From JALOLV01 sp046295175 (GTDB lineage: Bacteria > Bacteroidota > Bacteroidia > Cytophagales > Spirosomataceae), in contig JBKBNY010000002.1 in the NCBI GenBank assembly GCA_046295175.1, positions 248,001 through 312,000 on the forward strand: 64,000 nt of DNA, written 5' to 3'. Below, one piece after another: positions 42,766 to 51,503 of the stretch; the first letter of the stretch is position 1, and every line of letters starts with the position of its first letter. The position numbers and the translations under genes were made by a program. The notes under the pieces are model-generated. The model saw only the letters and a list, made by a program, of their open reading frames with translations, did no database searches and was not told where the DNA came from.

Positions 42766-43473
42766 CTACCCTTGAGTCAATTCTCTAAAAACATCCTCCA
42801 TTGCTTTGCCTTGGCGGAGTTCGTTTAGATTGCCATCGGCAACGATTTTACCTCGATTGATAATAACGACTCTATCGCAGATGGCCTCGACCTCTTGCAT
42901 GATGTGCGTACTAAAAACTACCGTTTTGTTTTGTCCAATTTGCTTAATAAGTCCACGGATTTCGACCAATTGATTGGGGTCAAGGCCAGTTGTGGGTTCA
43001 TCCAAAATCAAAACTTCGGGGTCGTGGATGAGTGCTTGGGCGATTCCAACCCTCTGGCGATAACCTTTAGATAATTGTCCGATTTTTTTATGTTTCTCAA
43101 TGCTCAAACCCACCAATTCTATCACTTCATCTATTCTATTTTTAAGGTTTTTGCCAGATAAACCATACATTGAGCCTACAAATTCGAGAAATTCGCGGAC
43201 GTACATATCCAAATAAAGCGGATTATGTTCAGGCAAATAACCAATCGTTTGCTTTACTTGCATCGGGTTGGTCTTCACATCAAAACCATTGATTTCGGCA
43301 GTACCTTCGGTGGCGGGAATGTATCCCGTCATGATTTTCATGGTTGTTGATTTTCCGGCACCATTTGGACCTAAAAAACCCACAATTTCGCCCTTATTGA
43401 TTTCAAAAGAGATATTATCAACCGCTTTTTGTGTTCCGTAAACCTTACTTAAATTCTGAATTTTGATAGACAT
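42766..43473 (-). CDS. ABC transporter ATP-binding protein, GldA-like
   Basis: The 235-residue ATPase has Walker A GPNGAGKSTTMKIM, the Q-loop segment IGYLPEHNPLYLDMYVREFL, the signature LSKGYRQRVGIAQALIHDP, Walker B LILDEPTTGLDPNQ and the switch FSTHIMQEVEAICD. The YLPEHNPLYLDMYVREFL and LSKGYRQRVG blocks match GldA of gliding bacteria and related ABC-2 ATPases. Classical GldA is longer (about 300 residues), whereas this one stops after MEDVFRELTQG, the usual end of complete short ABC-2 ATPases. gldB lies 4 kb away. gldF and gldG, the expected permease partners, are not in the window. Confidence 0.88.
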   Translation of the reverse strand: MSIKIQNLSKVYGTQKAVDNISFEINKGEIVGFLGPNGAGKSTTMKIMTGYIPATEGTAEINGFDVKTNPMQVKQTIGYLPEHNPLYLDMYVREFLEFVGSMYGLSGKNLKNRIDEVIELVGLSIEKHKKIGQLSKGYRQRVGIAQALIHDPEVLILDEPTTGLDPNQLVEIRGLIKQIGQNKTVVFSTHIMQEVEAICDRVVIINRGKIVADGNLNELRQGKAMEDVFRELTQG

Positions 43474-43656
43474 ATTGTTCGGTTATCATTCTTGGTAATA
43501 TCATTGAGAATCAATGATATGTAATCAATAGAGTTATACTGTATTTAAAAAATGATTAACAAATAACGATTTTCTATTAACTCTATTTTTTATGCAATTT
43601 ATAAAACGATTATCCTACTGCCAAAAGTCTTGCCAAGTTGGATTATTTACAAATAA

Positions 43657-43690
43657 AAAACCTCACCGTTTTTAGATTCAGTGAGGTTTT
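43657..43690 (-). terminator. Terminator after pdhA
   Basis: AAAACCTCAC at 43657-43666 pairs with GTGAGGTTTT at 43681-43690 across a 14-base loop. On the minus strand it ends in a T run, 23 bases beyond the pdhA stop. Confidence 0.78.
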
Positions 43691-43713
43691 GTTTGAATAG
43701 TAAGGGCGATTGA

Positions 43714-44724
43714 TTACTCCATTACAAACGGATAATCGGCCTGTACATAAATATCATCAAAAGCCGTAGCTGGGTCTGGCCAAGGAGATTCTTCGGCAAA
43801 CTTAACCGATGCTTCAACTTTGGCTTTCACACGAGCATCAATTTCTTCGAGTTCGGCTTCGGTTGCGATACCCTGTGTCAAGATTCTGTGACGGCACAAT
43901 TCTACTGGGTCACGGAGTTTCCACTGCTCGACTTCTTCTTTTGTACGGTATTTTTGTGGGTCCGACATCGAGTGTCCACGGAAACGATAAGTCTTGAATT
44001 CTAAGAAAGTAGGGCCTTCTCCTGCTCTTGCACGGTCTGCGGCACGAGAAACCGCTTCGTGTACGGCCTCAACATCCATTGCATCAACTGGCTCAGATGG
44101 CATATCGTAGGCTTCGGCCAATGTATAAAGCTCACGCACGTTAGAGGTTCTATCAACCGACGTACCCATGGCGTAACCGTTGTTTTCAACAACAAAAATT
44201 ACTGGAATCTTCCAGGTCATTGCCATGTTAAAAGCCTCGTGCAAGGCACCCTGACGCACCGCACCATCGCCCATGTAGCAGATACAAAGGTTTTTGGTTC
44301 CTTTATATTTTTCGGCAAAACCGATACCAGCTCCCATCGGAATCTGAGCACCAACGATACCGTGTCCGCCGACAAAATTTCTTTCTTTATCGAAAATGTG
44401 CATTGAGCCGCCTTTTCCTTTGGTTGTACCCGTTGCTTTTCCGTAAAGCTCGGCCATGATAGCACCTGGGTCTGTTCCTAATGCGAGCGGATGTCCGTGG
44501 TCGCGGTAGGCTGTAATCCATTTATCATCTTTTGTAAGAGCAGATGCCGCACCAGACGAACAAGCCTCTTGCCCAATATAAAGGTGGCAGAAACCACGGA
44601 TTTTCTGCTGTCCGTAAAGTTGACCTGCTTTTTCCTCGAATTTTCTTTGTAAATACATTGATTCGTACCAATACATGTACGTCTCTTTAGAATATTTGGT
44701 CTTTGGGGCTTCCTTTTTAGCCAT
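43714..44724 (-). CDS. pdhA: Pyruvate dehydrogenase E1 component subunit alpha
   Basis: I use the ATG at 44724 (MAKKEAPKTKYSKETYMYW), which matches the family better than one 15 codons upstream. The 336-residue product carries LYGQQKIRGFCHLYIGQEA, the YRDHGHPLALG block, GGKGGSMHIF-type (here TKGKGGSMHIFDKERNF), and the thiamine-diphosphate motif MGDGAVRQGALHEAFN with VVENNGYAMGT. The phosphorylation-loop equivalent TYRFRGHSMSDPQKYR is present. It pairs with PdhB, encoded at 34090-35070 on the other strand. Terminated downstream by its own hairpin. Confidence 0.95.
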   Translation of the reverse strand: MAKKEAPKTKYSKETYMYWYESMYLQRKFEEKAGQLYGQQKIRGFCHLYIGQEACSSGAASALTKDDKWITAYRDHGHPLALGTDPGAIMAELYGKATGTTKGKGGSMHIFDKERNFVGGHGIVGAQIPMGAGIGFAEKYKGTKNLCICYMGDGAVRQGALHEAFNMAMTWKIPVIFVVENNGYAMGTSVDRTSNVRELYTLAEAYDMPSEPVDAMDVEAVHEAVSRAADRARAGEGPTFLEFKTYRFRGHSMSDPQKYRTKEEVEQWKLRDPVELCRHRILTQGIATEAELEEIDARVKAKVEASVKFAEESPWPDPATAFDDIYVQADYPFVME

Positions 44725-44784
44725 TTCTATCTTGCTTAGGTTTTTACAACAATTCAAATTTGATTGCAAAAATACACCGAATCT

Positions 44785-45342
44785 TTACTTTTGGAAAATA
44801 TCAGACAGATTTACTTCAAAATCAGGTAATAAATTAGACGAGATACTGCCTTCTTCCGAGACCTCGGCGTGTAAAGTATATACACTATCTACTAATTTGA
44901 ACACAGTAATGTTTTCGTTTGCTGGATTTATTATCCAATATTCGGCTACACCAAAGCGTTCGTAGAGGTTCTTTTTTTCGTAATAATCCCTAAAAATCGA
45001 ACTCGGCGAAACAACTTCTACGATTAAATCAGGAACACCATGCACGTGCCCTTTGATGATACCGAGGTTTTCGGTCTTGATAAATAAAATATCTGGCTCG
45101 ACGACGGTCTGGTTATCTAAAACAACATCGAAGGGAGCAAAATACACTTTTCCTTGCTTGGTTTTTCGGATGAATGATTTGAGCAAGTCATAAAACTCTG
45201 CACAAATCTCTTGGTGGATGTTTTTAGGAGAAGGAGACATGGGGATTAGTTCATCATTGATTAACTCGTATCTCGAACCAGATGGTAGCTCGGCTAACAT
45301 TCGCTCATAAGTCCACTTTTGGTTGGTAAGTACGGCTGGCAT
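44785..45342 (-). CDS. Uma2 family (DUF820) protein
   Basis: This 185-residue protein has the PD-(D/E)XK-like Uma2 pattern: YELINDELIPMSPSPKNIHQEI, VVEPDILFIKTEN (Asp), DLIVEVVSPSS (ExV) and KKNLYERFGVAEYWIINP (YWIVDP-like). These suggest a restriction-endonuclease fold. Members are abundant in cyanobacteria and some Bacteroidota and their biology is unknown; nuclease activity is inferred from the fold. Its first codons overlap the recF promoter on the other strand, the two starts being 25 bases apart. Confidence 0.88.
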   Translation of the reverse strand: MPAVLTNQKWTYERMLAELPSGSRYELINDELIPMSPSPKNIHQEICAEFYDLLKSFIRKTKQGKVYFAPFDVVLDNQTVVEPDILFIKTENLGIIKGHVHGVPDLIVEVVSPSSIFRDYYEKKNLYERFGVAEYWIINPANENITVFKLVDSVYTLHAEVSEEGSISSNLLPDFEVNLSDIFQK

Positions 45343-45349
45343 ATCTTTG
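45318..45349 (+). promoter_or_regulatory. Candidate recF promoter overlapping the start of the Uma2 gene
   Basis: TTTG at 45318-45321 and TATCTTTG at 45342-45349 are separated by exactly 20 bases. The expected transcript start near 45356 is 12 bases before the recF ATG. Confidence 0.55.
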
Positions 45350-45367
45350 TACGATTTATCTAAACAA

Positions 45368-46453
45368 ATGTACTTAGAAAAACTATATCTTTCAAATTTT
45401 AAGAATTACGATGAAATGTCCTTTGAGTTCTCGCAAAGGGTCAATTGTATCGTAGGAGAGAACGGTAGCGGAAAGACGAACCTGCTCGATGCGGTGTATT
45501 TTTTGGCATTGAGCAAAAGTGCATTTTTTAATCAAGATGGGTTGAGCATCAATCACGAAGCCGATGTGATGATGATAGACGGGGTTTTTAGCAAAGACCA
45601 CAAAAAAGAGCAAATAACGTGTAGTTTGCAACGAGGACAACGCAAAGTTTTGCTGCACGACAAGAAACCTTACGAAAAAGTAGCCGACCATATCGGCAAG
45701 TTTCCTGTAGTATTGATTGCTCCCGACGATACCGAACTCATCAAAGAGGGTAGCGAAGAACGTCGTCGTTTTTTTGATGGGGTACTTTCGCAAATGGATA
45801 ACGAGTATTTGGCTGATTATCAGCAATATAATCGTATTTTGGAGCAGCGAAATAGCCTTTTGAAGTTATTTAATGAACGCAATTTTTTGGACGAAGACCT
45901 TTTGGATACGTATTCGGAACCACTCGTGAAATTGGCCCAAAGGATTTATTGGAAACGAAAGAATTTCATTGATAAATTTCAGCCGATTTTTAAAAAACAC
46001 TACGAAATATTGAGCGAAGGTCGCGAAGATGTTGAGATTTATTACGAATCAGAGGTAGGAAGTGCCGATTTTGTAAAAGAATTCAGACAAAACCGCCAAA
46101 CCGATGTAAAAGCCCAACGCACAACCAAAGGCACGCACAAAGATGATTACATTTTTGAGATAAACCGTTATGCTGTTAAGAAGTTTGGCTCGCAAGGGCA
46201 GCAGAAATCTTTTGTGATGGCTCTAAGACTCGCACAATTCGATATGATGGAGGAGCTTCGTGAAGTAAAACCGATACTGTTGCTGGATGATATTTTCGAT
46301 AAATTAGATGATAGGAGAATTCAGAAATTGATAGAAAGTGTTGATAATCAGCACTTTGGGCAGGTTTTTATAACCGATGCTCGTCCCGAAAGAACTCAAC
46401 GGATTTTGGAGAATGTAAAAGCTGATGTCAAGTATTTCAAGATTCAAAAATAA
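45368..46453 (+). CDS. recF: DNA replication/repair protein RecF
   Basis: I start at 45368 (MYLEKLYLSNFKNYDEM), the standard RecF N-terminus just behind the promoter; an in-frame GTG 15 codons upstream lies within the promoter. The 361-residue protein has Walker A VGENGSGKTNLLDAVYFLA, the ABC-type signature region KFGSQGQQKSFVMALRLAQ and Walker B ILLLDDIFDKLD with the D-loop. RecF loads RecA onto gapped DNA with RecO and RecR. dnaA and dnaN, its frequent neighbours in other phyla, are not nearby. A bidirectional terminator follows. Confidence 0.95.
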   Translation: MYLEKLYLSNFKNYDEMSFEFSQRVNCIVGENGSGKTNLLDAVYFLALSKSAFFNQDGLSINHEADVMMIDGVFSKDHKKEQITCSLQRGQRKVLLHDKKPYEKVADHIGKFPVVLIAPDDTELIKEGSEERRRFFDGVLSQMDNEYLADYQQYNRILEQRNSLLKLFNERNFLDEDLLDTYSEPLVKLAQRIYWKRKNFIDKFQPIFKKHYEILSEGREDVEIYYESEVGSADFVKEFRQNRQTDVKAQRTTKGTHKDDYIFEINRYAVKKFGSQGQQKSFVMALRLAQFDMMEELREVKPILLLDDIFDKLDDRRIQKLIESVDNQHFGQVFITDARPERTQRILENVKADVKYFKIQK

Positions 46454-46455
46454 AA

Positions 46456-46482
46456 AAAATCGCAGATTAAGCCTGCGATTTT
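46456..46482. terminator. Bidirectional terminator after recF
   Basis: AAAATCGCAG at 46456-46465 pairs with CTGCGATTTT at 46473-46482 around a 7-base loop, between two convergent genes. Confidence 0.85.
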
Positions 46483-46505
46483 CACTATAACTATATTGCT
46501 CTAAA

Positions 46506-47306
46506 TCATTTCACAACTAAGAAATCATCAAAAAACTTCAATAGTTTCTTCTGATAATCTCTGATGATTACGCCGTCTGTTAGCTCAACATAAGGGCGAT
46601 TTTTCTTTTGCTTTTCTTGCACACGAGTTGTAGCATAAAAAAGCGTTTTGTTGTCTTCGTAAGGGTGTTGAACCATCTTTATATCGCAATCTACGCGTGT
46701 TTCGATTGGTTTTCCGAACAAACCCTTGCTTTTACGGTCTTTAAATCGCTTAGAAACCAAGAAGCCTTCGTCGGTATTGCGTTCGATTAGCAAACCCGTA
46801 CCTTCATCCAAGACTTTACGCAAAACCTTCACACGTACTTGGTCGTATGGTAGGTTATAAACCCTAACAACATTGGTATCTTTAACGATTCGCTGACGAC
46901 CCTGTAGAACTTCGTCACGGAAGGCAGTAAATGCCGCCACCGAGTCTTGGAGGGCTTTGCGAAGCGTTTCTATTTCGTCTTTATTTTTTGCAATTTGGTC
47001 TTCGTACGCTTTTTGCGACGAACTCGAAGAGTCTCTTACGGCTTTCAGAGAGTTTTGGTAGTAATTGAGCATACCTTCTTGCGAAACAATCTGGTTGCTT
47101 TGACGACTAACAATCTGATTTAAGGTAGATACATCTGCAGTGAGTTTGCGGTTACGTTGAATACAAGCATCTAAGCGGTTTCCTGATTTTGCAATTCCTG
47201 ACTTTGCAACTCCTGACTTTTGAGCGAAACTTTGGGTAAATAACACCACACCCAACGCAATTAAAGGGACTAATTTTAAGCGATACTTTGCCGATGACAA
47301 TTTCAT
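46506..47306 (-). CDS. Exported coiled-coil protein of unknown function
   Basis: This is a 266-residue protein with a signal peptide (about 28 residues, ending SFAQ). A short KSGVA/KSGIA/KSGNR segment follows, encoded by three 15-base near-repeats at 47181-47225. Residues about 45-125 form a coiled coil rich in Q, N, S and charged residues (QIVSRQSNQIVSQEGMLNYY, AYEDQIAKNKDEIETLRKAL). The C-terminal 120 residues look folded (DQVRVKVLRKVLDEGTGLLIERN, KTLFYATTRVQEKQKKNRPYVELT). I do not recognise the family. It is divergent from gldB, which could hint at an envelope or motility link, but this is weak. Confidence 0.75.
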   Translation of the reverse strand: MKLSSAKYRLKLVPLIALGVVLFTQSFAQKSGVAKSGIAKSGNRLDACIQRNRKLTADVSTLNQIVSRQSNQIVSQEGMLNYYQNSLKAVRDSSSSSQKAYEDQIAKNKDEIETLRKALQDSVAAFTAFRDEVLQGRQRIVKDTNVVRVYNLPYDQVRVKVLRKVLDEGTGLLIERNTDEGFLVSKRFKDRKSKGLFGKPIETRVDCDIKMVQHPYEDNKTLFYATTRVQEKQKKNRPYVELTDGVIIRDYQKKLLKFFDDFLVVK

Positions 47307-47479
47307 TTTAGCTATTCTTAGTGGTTAAACTCGGGATAGTGACCTTTTTTCCATTACAAATTTAATCGTATAATCTACAAATCTAAGGGTTATGACGCAA
47401 ATAATTAACTAATTTTGAGCGTTTTTTTAAAAACTGTTTTTAACTCTCCAAAAATATCTTGCCAAAAAGACAAACTGAT

Positions 47480-48490
47480 ATGTGGCTAAACTCAAAAAAA
47501 ACAATTATTGCAACCCTATTTTTTGGGGTTTTGTGTACACAATTTATTACTTCTTGCTCTACTAACTCCGAATCTGTAGATGTTTCAAATATCAAAGTAA
47601 ATGTAAATATTCTTAGAATCGACGAAGAATTGATGAATCTGAAAGATAAAGCAGAAATTCAATCATTCGTCAATAAAAATGCTCGATTTTTTGCTGAATT
47701 TTACAGAACAAACCCTGCCGATTCGGCACTGATAAACCAGCTCGATGTAATCACGCATCATCCAGATTCGAGGGCGTTGTATGAGCAAGCCAAAGAAACT
47801 TTCGGAGATTTATCAGAGTTAAAAGCTCAATTTGAGGTTGCATTCAAGCACATCAAATATTATTATCCAGATTTTAAAGAACCGAAGATTATCACAACCT
47901 TTTCGGGTCTCGAAAAAGATATTTATGTTTCAGACTCAATGATTGTTGTTTCACTCGAATCATTCATCGGTCCAAAAGCGAAGTATCGTCCACAGCAACC
48001 AGCTTATATCTTACGTAGGTATCATAAAGCATATATCGTGCCGACAATTGTAAAATTCATGTCGCAAAAGTATAATAAAGTCAATCCAGACGATAAAACC
48101 TTGCTCGCTGATATGGTTTTCTTCGGAAAATCGTTTGAATTTACCCGTGAAATGCTCCCCAATGTCTCCGATTCGCTCATCGTAGATTATCCAGACTCCA
48201 CACTCCAAAAGACTTGGGTGGCACAAGATTTGGTTTGGGCTCATTTCATTGACAAAAAACTTTTGTACGAAACCGATTTGAGAATCAAGTCTAAATACAT
48301 CGACGAACGCCCCAAAACACTCGAAGTCGGTCCTGAATGTCCGGGTAGAATTGCTCAATGGGTTGGATGGCGAATAGTGAATCGTTATCGAACCGAAAAC
48401 CCTGACATTTCGTTACAAGATTTGATGAAGAATCCTGACGCTCAGGATATTTTTCAGAAATCTAAGTATAAAGGACAAATAGAAGATTAA
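47480..48490 (+). CDS. gldB: Gliding motility lipoprotein GldB
   Basis: I start at the ATG at 47480. It gives MWLNSKKTIIATLFFGVL and a lipobox ITSC with Cys26; an in-frame TTG seven codons earlier is less likely. The 336-residue protein matches GldB: VNILRIDEELMNL, FFAEFYRTNPADSALI, and the C-terminal ECPGRIAQWVGWRIVNRYR block with zincin-like flavour. GldB is an envelope lipoprotein needed for gliding and type IX secretion in Flavobacterium; in Cytophagales it is retained even where motility is unstudied. It precedes an ABC exporter gene by about 80 bases. Confidence 0.92.
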   Translation: MWLNSKKTIIATLFFGVLCTQFITSCSTNSESVDVSNIKVNVNILRIDEELMNLKDKAEIQSFVNKNARFFAEFYRTNPADSALINQLDVITHHPDSRALYEQAKETFGDLSELKAQFEVAFKHIKYYYPDFKEPKIITTFSGLEKDIYVSDSMIVVSLESFIGPKAKYRPQQPAYILRRYHKAYIVPTIVKFMSQKYNKVNPDDKTLLADMVFFGKSFEFTREMLPNVSDSLIVDYPDSTLQKTWVAQDLVWAHFIDKKLLYETDLRIKSKYIDERPKTLEVGPECPGRIAQWVGWRIVNRYRTENPDISLQDLMKNPDAQDIFQKSKYKGQIED

Positions 48491-48510
48491 TATTGAGTTT
48501 GAGAGTTTTC

Positions 48511-48543
48511 GAGTTTCAAGTTTGAATGATATTCTTGAAACTC
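48511..48543. repeat. Intergenic inverted repeat between gldB and the ABC exporter
   Basis: GAGTTTCAAG at 48511-48520 and CTTGAAACTC at 48534-48543 are exact reverse complements around a 13-base loop. Further GAGTTT and AAACTC words flank them. No T run follows, so it is not an obvious terminator. Confidence 0.65.
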
Positions 48544-48569
48544 AAAACCCGAAACTCAGAAACTATTTT

Positions 48570-50474
48570 ATGGCAAAAAGAAGAAGAGCTTTTAATAGCG
48601 ACGACGAAGACGATAAAAAGAAGATTAGTTTTGATGGGCTGAAGAAAACCCTGCGATTGTTTAAGTTTATGATGCCATACAAGGGCTGGCTTTTTGTCGG
48701 GATGCTCTTTATGGCACTGTCGTTTGTTACATCGTTTAGTTTTCCGATGTTTATGGGCAAAATCGTAGATGCGATTGTGGGCGATAACAAACAACTCGCC
48801 AACGAAGCTGCCCAAACTATTCAGCAAAACAGCGGTGGTGGACTTTCGGGAATGAATCTCAAAACCCAGCTTTTCGATGGGCATTATACCATCAATCAAA
48901 TCGTGGTGGTGTTAATTGCGGTGTTGATTTTGCAAGGAATTTTCTCTTTTTTACGGATTTACTTATTCTCAAAAGCCTCAGAAAACACCCTTGCCGATAT
49001 TCGCCGAACGGTCTATCAAAAAATCATTAGTTTACCGATTTCATTTTTCGAGAAAAACCGAGTTGGTGAACTTACCAGCCGACTTTCGTCTGATATTACG
49101 CAACTTTCGGATATAATGACGTTTACATTTGCCGAATTCTTCCGTCAGTTTTTTACTTTCGTTTTCGGAATCCTCTTTTTGCTTTGGTTATCGTGGAAAC
49201 TCTCGCTTTTTATGCTTGCCACGATTCCAGTGGCGGTTGTAGCCACGATGTTTTTTGGTAGATATATCGGCAAACTCTCTCGTTCCGCCCAAGACCGCTT
49301 GGCCGAGGCAAACGTCATTGTCGAAGAAACGCTACAAGGCGTAAACGTCGTAAAAGCCTTTACCAATGAGCGTTACGAAGTAAACCGTTACCAATCAGCA
49401 CTCGGAAACGTAGTTGATACCGCCATGAAAGCCGCCACTTTTCGGGGTTCGTTTGTTTCGTTTGTCATTATGACTCTTTTCGGGGGTATCGTGGGTGTGG
49501 TTTGGTATGGAGCGGGTTTGGTACAGTCGGGCGAGATGCGTTTTGCGGAGCTATTCACTTTTATTATTTATACAATGTTTATCGGTGGCTCGGTCGGTGG
49601 TTTAGGAGAAGTTTACGCTCAGATACGTAGAACCGTCGGGGCATCCGAACGAATCCTTGAGATTTTGGGTGAAGAATCAGAGGTTAAATTTGATGCTAAT
49701 CAGCAATTCAATAAAGTAAAAGGTAATATTTCTTTCCAGAATGTAGGTTTTTCTTACCCCTCAAGAGCCGATGTACGAGTATTGAAAGATATTTCTATAG
49801 ACATCAAGGCTGGTGAAAAAATCGCTTTGGTTGGCCAAAGTGGAGCGGGTAAATCGACGATTGTACAGTTATTAATGAAATTGTACAATATTGATACGGG
49901 TAAAATAGCGATTGATGGACAAAATATTGATAATCAGGATGTTAGTCAGCTAAGATATAATTTGGCAATTGTACCACAAGAAGTTATGCTTTTTGGCGGA
50001 ACAATCTACGAAAACATTGCTTACGGAAAACCAAACGCAACCGAAGCCGAAATCATTGAGGCCGCTCGCAAAGCCAATGCCCTTGATTTTATTGAGTCAT
50101 TTCCCGAAAAACTACAGACTGTCGTAGGTGAGCGTGGTGTAAAACTTTCGGGTGGACAACGCCAACGAATCGCCATCGCGAGGGCGATTCTGAAAGACCC
50201 TGCCATTCTGATTTTAGACGAAGCCACAAGTGCATTAGATTCAGAGTCTGAGCGGTTGGTACAAGATGCTTTGGATGAATTGATGAAAAATCGTACTACC
50301 ATCATCATTGCTCACCGATTGGCAACGATTCGTAATGTTGATAAAATCTACGTGCTGAAAAACGGCGAAATTGCTGAATCTGGAAATCACGAAGAATTGA
50401 TTTTGAAAGATGACGGAATTTATGCAAATTTGGTAAAATTACAGGTCGATTCGATGAATTTAGTAATGGAGTAA
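48570..50474 (+). CDS. ABC exporter, fused permease and ATPase (MsbA-like)
   Basis: I start at 48570 (MAKRRRAFNSDDEDDKK); the upstream TTG start falls in the inverted repeat. The 634-residue half-transporter has six membrane segments in about 45-345 (PYKGWLFVGMLFMALSFV...). The ATPase has Walker A GQSGAGKSTIVQLL, signature LSGGQRQRIAIARAI and Walker B ILILDEATSALDSE. It would work as a homodimer at the inner membrane. MsbA-like proteins flip lipid A core, but drug or peptide export cannot be excluded. It starts a tight run with the toxin-antitoxin pair and the Fur gene. Confidence 0.92.
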   Translation: MAKRRRAFNSDDEDDKKKISFDGLKKTLRLFKFMMPYKGWLFVGMLFMALSFVTSFSFPMFMGKIVDAIVGDNKQLANEAAQTIQQNSGGGLSGMNLKTQLFDGHYTINQIVVVLIAVLILQGIFSFLRIYLFSKASENTLADIRRTVYQKIISLPISFFEKNRVGELTSRLSSDITQLSDIMTFTFAEFFRQFFTFVFGILFLLWLSWKLSLFMLATIPVAVVATMFFGRYIGKLSRSAQDRLAEANVIVEETLQGVNVVKAFTNERYEVNRYQSALGNVVDTAMKAATFRGSFVSFVIMTLFGGIVGVVWYGAGLVQSGEMRFAELFTFIIYTMFIGGSVGGLGEVYAQIRRTVGASERILEILGEESEVKFDANQQFNKVKGNISFQNVGFSYPSRADVRVLKDISIDIKAGEKIALVGQSGAGKSTIVQLLMKLYNIDTGKIAIDGQNIDNQDVSQLRYNLAIVPQEVMLFGGTIYENIAYGKPNATEAEIIEAARKANALDFIESFPEKLQTVVGERGVKLSGGQRQRIAIARAILKDPAILILDEATSALDSESERLVQDALDELMKNRTTIIIAHRLATIRNVDKIYVLKNGEIAESGNHEELILKDDGIYANLVKLQVDSMNLVME

Positions 50475-50478
50475 GACG

Positions 50479-50700
50479 ATGACAGCAGCATTATTAAAAA
50501 AACGTAGCCGAATCATTGAGCAAATAAGCACAATGAAAAACAAAAGGATTCTCGATAAAATTGATAAAATCCTTGCCGAAGCCGATATAAAACCGATTAC
50601 AGAAGAGGATTATATTCAATCTTTAGAGAAATCGGTTGAAGACTACGAGAATGGTAGGTATAAGACCTTAGAAGAAATTAAAGCACGCTTTGGTCGATAA
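50479..50700 (+). CDS. Putative type II antitoxin
   Basis: The 73-residue protein starts four bases after the exporter stop and ends three bases before the toxin start. It is charged and helical (SRIIEQISTMKNKRILDKIDKI, EEDYIQSLEKSVEDYENGRYKT) and ends LEEIKARFGR. Size, composition and position just ahead of a ParE-like gene are those of small antitoxins that also act as DNA-binding repressors. I see no named DNA-binding motif, so the call rests on context. Confidence 0.72.
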   Translation: MTAALLKKRSRIIEQISTMKNKRILDKIDKILAEADIKPITEEDYIQSLEKSVEDYENGRYKTLEEIKARFGR

Positions 50701-50703
50701 CTT

Positions 50704-51006
50704 ATGAGACTTGTCATCACTGAATTTGCAGAAAAAGATTTGGTTGAAATTGAGAGTTTTCTGAAAATTTATTCGCCAAATCGTGCTGAAGAATTATTTG
50801 ACAAAATATTCGATAAATTCGAGTTAATTACTAATTTTCCACAAATTGGGCAAGAGGAATTTACAATAAAGTCTAAGAGTGTGACGCTTAGGTATGTGAT
50901 AGAGAAACAATATAAAATCATTTATTCTATTGAGCCACAAAATATTGTTATTCACCGTGTTTTCGACACTCGGCAGAACCCCAAGAAATTAAAGATTAAA
51001 AAATGA
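50704..51006 (+). CDS. RelE/ParE-family toxin
   Basis: The 100-residue protein has the ParE pattern: MRLVITEFAEKDLVEIESFL, a helical hairpin (NRAEELFDKIFDKFELITNFPQIGQ) and the beta-strand block LRYVIEKQYKIIYSIEPQNIVIHRVFDTRQNP. The last segment is the conserved C-terminal strand pair ending in DTRQNP. ParE toxins inhibit gyrase and RelE toxins cleave mRNA; which applies is not clear. Its last four bases (ATGA) overlap the Fur gene start, so toxin and regulator are translationally linked. Confidence 0.85.
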   Translation: MRLVITEFAEKDLVEIESFLKIYSPNRAEELFDKIFDKFELITNFPQIGQEEFTIKSKSVTLRYVIEKQYKIIYSIEPQNIVIHRVFDTRQNPKKLKIKK

Positions 51007-51419
51007 ACATTGCTCGCAATACATTAAAAGAATATAGCTTACGCCAAACAGGTTGCCGAGAAGACATCTTGAATGCCTTTACGAGCCACGAGTACGCTTT
51101 GTCGCACAGCGATTTAGAGAACCAACTGGGCGAGCGTTTTGATAGAGTTACGATTTATCGAACCCTAAAAACCTTTGTAGATAAAGGCATTTTACACAAG
51201 GTTTTAGACGATGTCGGCGGCACAAAATATGCACTCTGCAAGACCTCAGAATGCTCGCACGAGGAGCACCACCACGACCACGTACACTTTAAATGTACAA
51301 CTTGCGGAAACACGACTTGTATCGAAAGTATCCATATCCCGACAATCAATTTACCACAAGGGTACGTCCGCAAAGAGGTAAATATGCTTGTGCAAGGCGT
51401 TTGCCCAAATTGTAATTAA
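51003..51419 (+). CDS. Fur-family transcriptional regulator
   Basis: This 138-residue regulator has a winged-helix DNA-binding domain (about 5-80, ALSHSDLENQLGERFDRVTIYR with TLKTFVDKGILHKV). A metal-binding domain follows, with CSHEEHHHDHVHFKCTTCGNTTC (about 79-101) and a closing CPNC. The two CxxC pairs form the structural zinc site of Fur, Zur and PerR proteins. Which metal is sensed cannot be decided by sight; the extra histidines favour Zur or Fur. It could act on the merC promoter palindrome at 17369-17383. Confidence 0.88.
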   Translation: MNIARNTLKEYSLRQTGCREDILNAFTSHEYALSHSDLENQLGERFDRVTIYRTLKTFVDKGILHKVLDDVGGTKYALCKTSECSHEEHHHDHVHFKCTTCGNTTCIESIHIPTINLPQGYVRKEVNMLVQGVCPNCN

Positions 51420-51503
51420 TTACGGCAGATTTCTGAAATTTGTCCAGATTTTGTAAGAAAGAAACCCATCTTTCTTCGTTTTTTTCTTTCTCTTAGAATC
51501 ATT

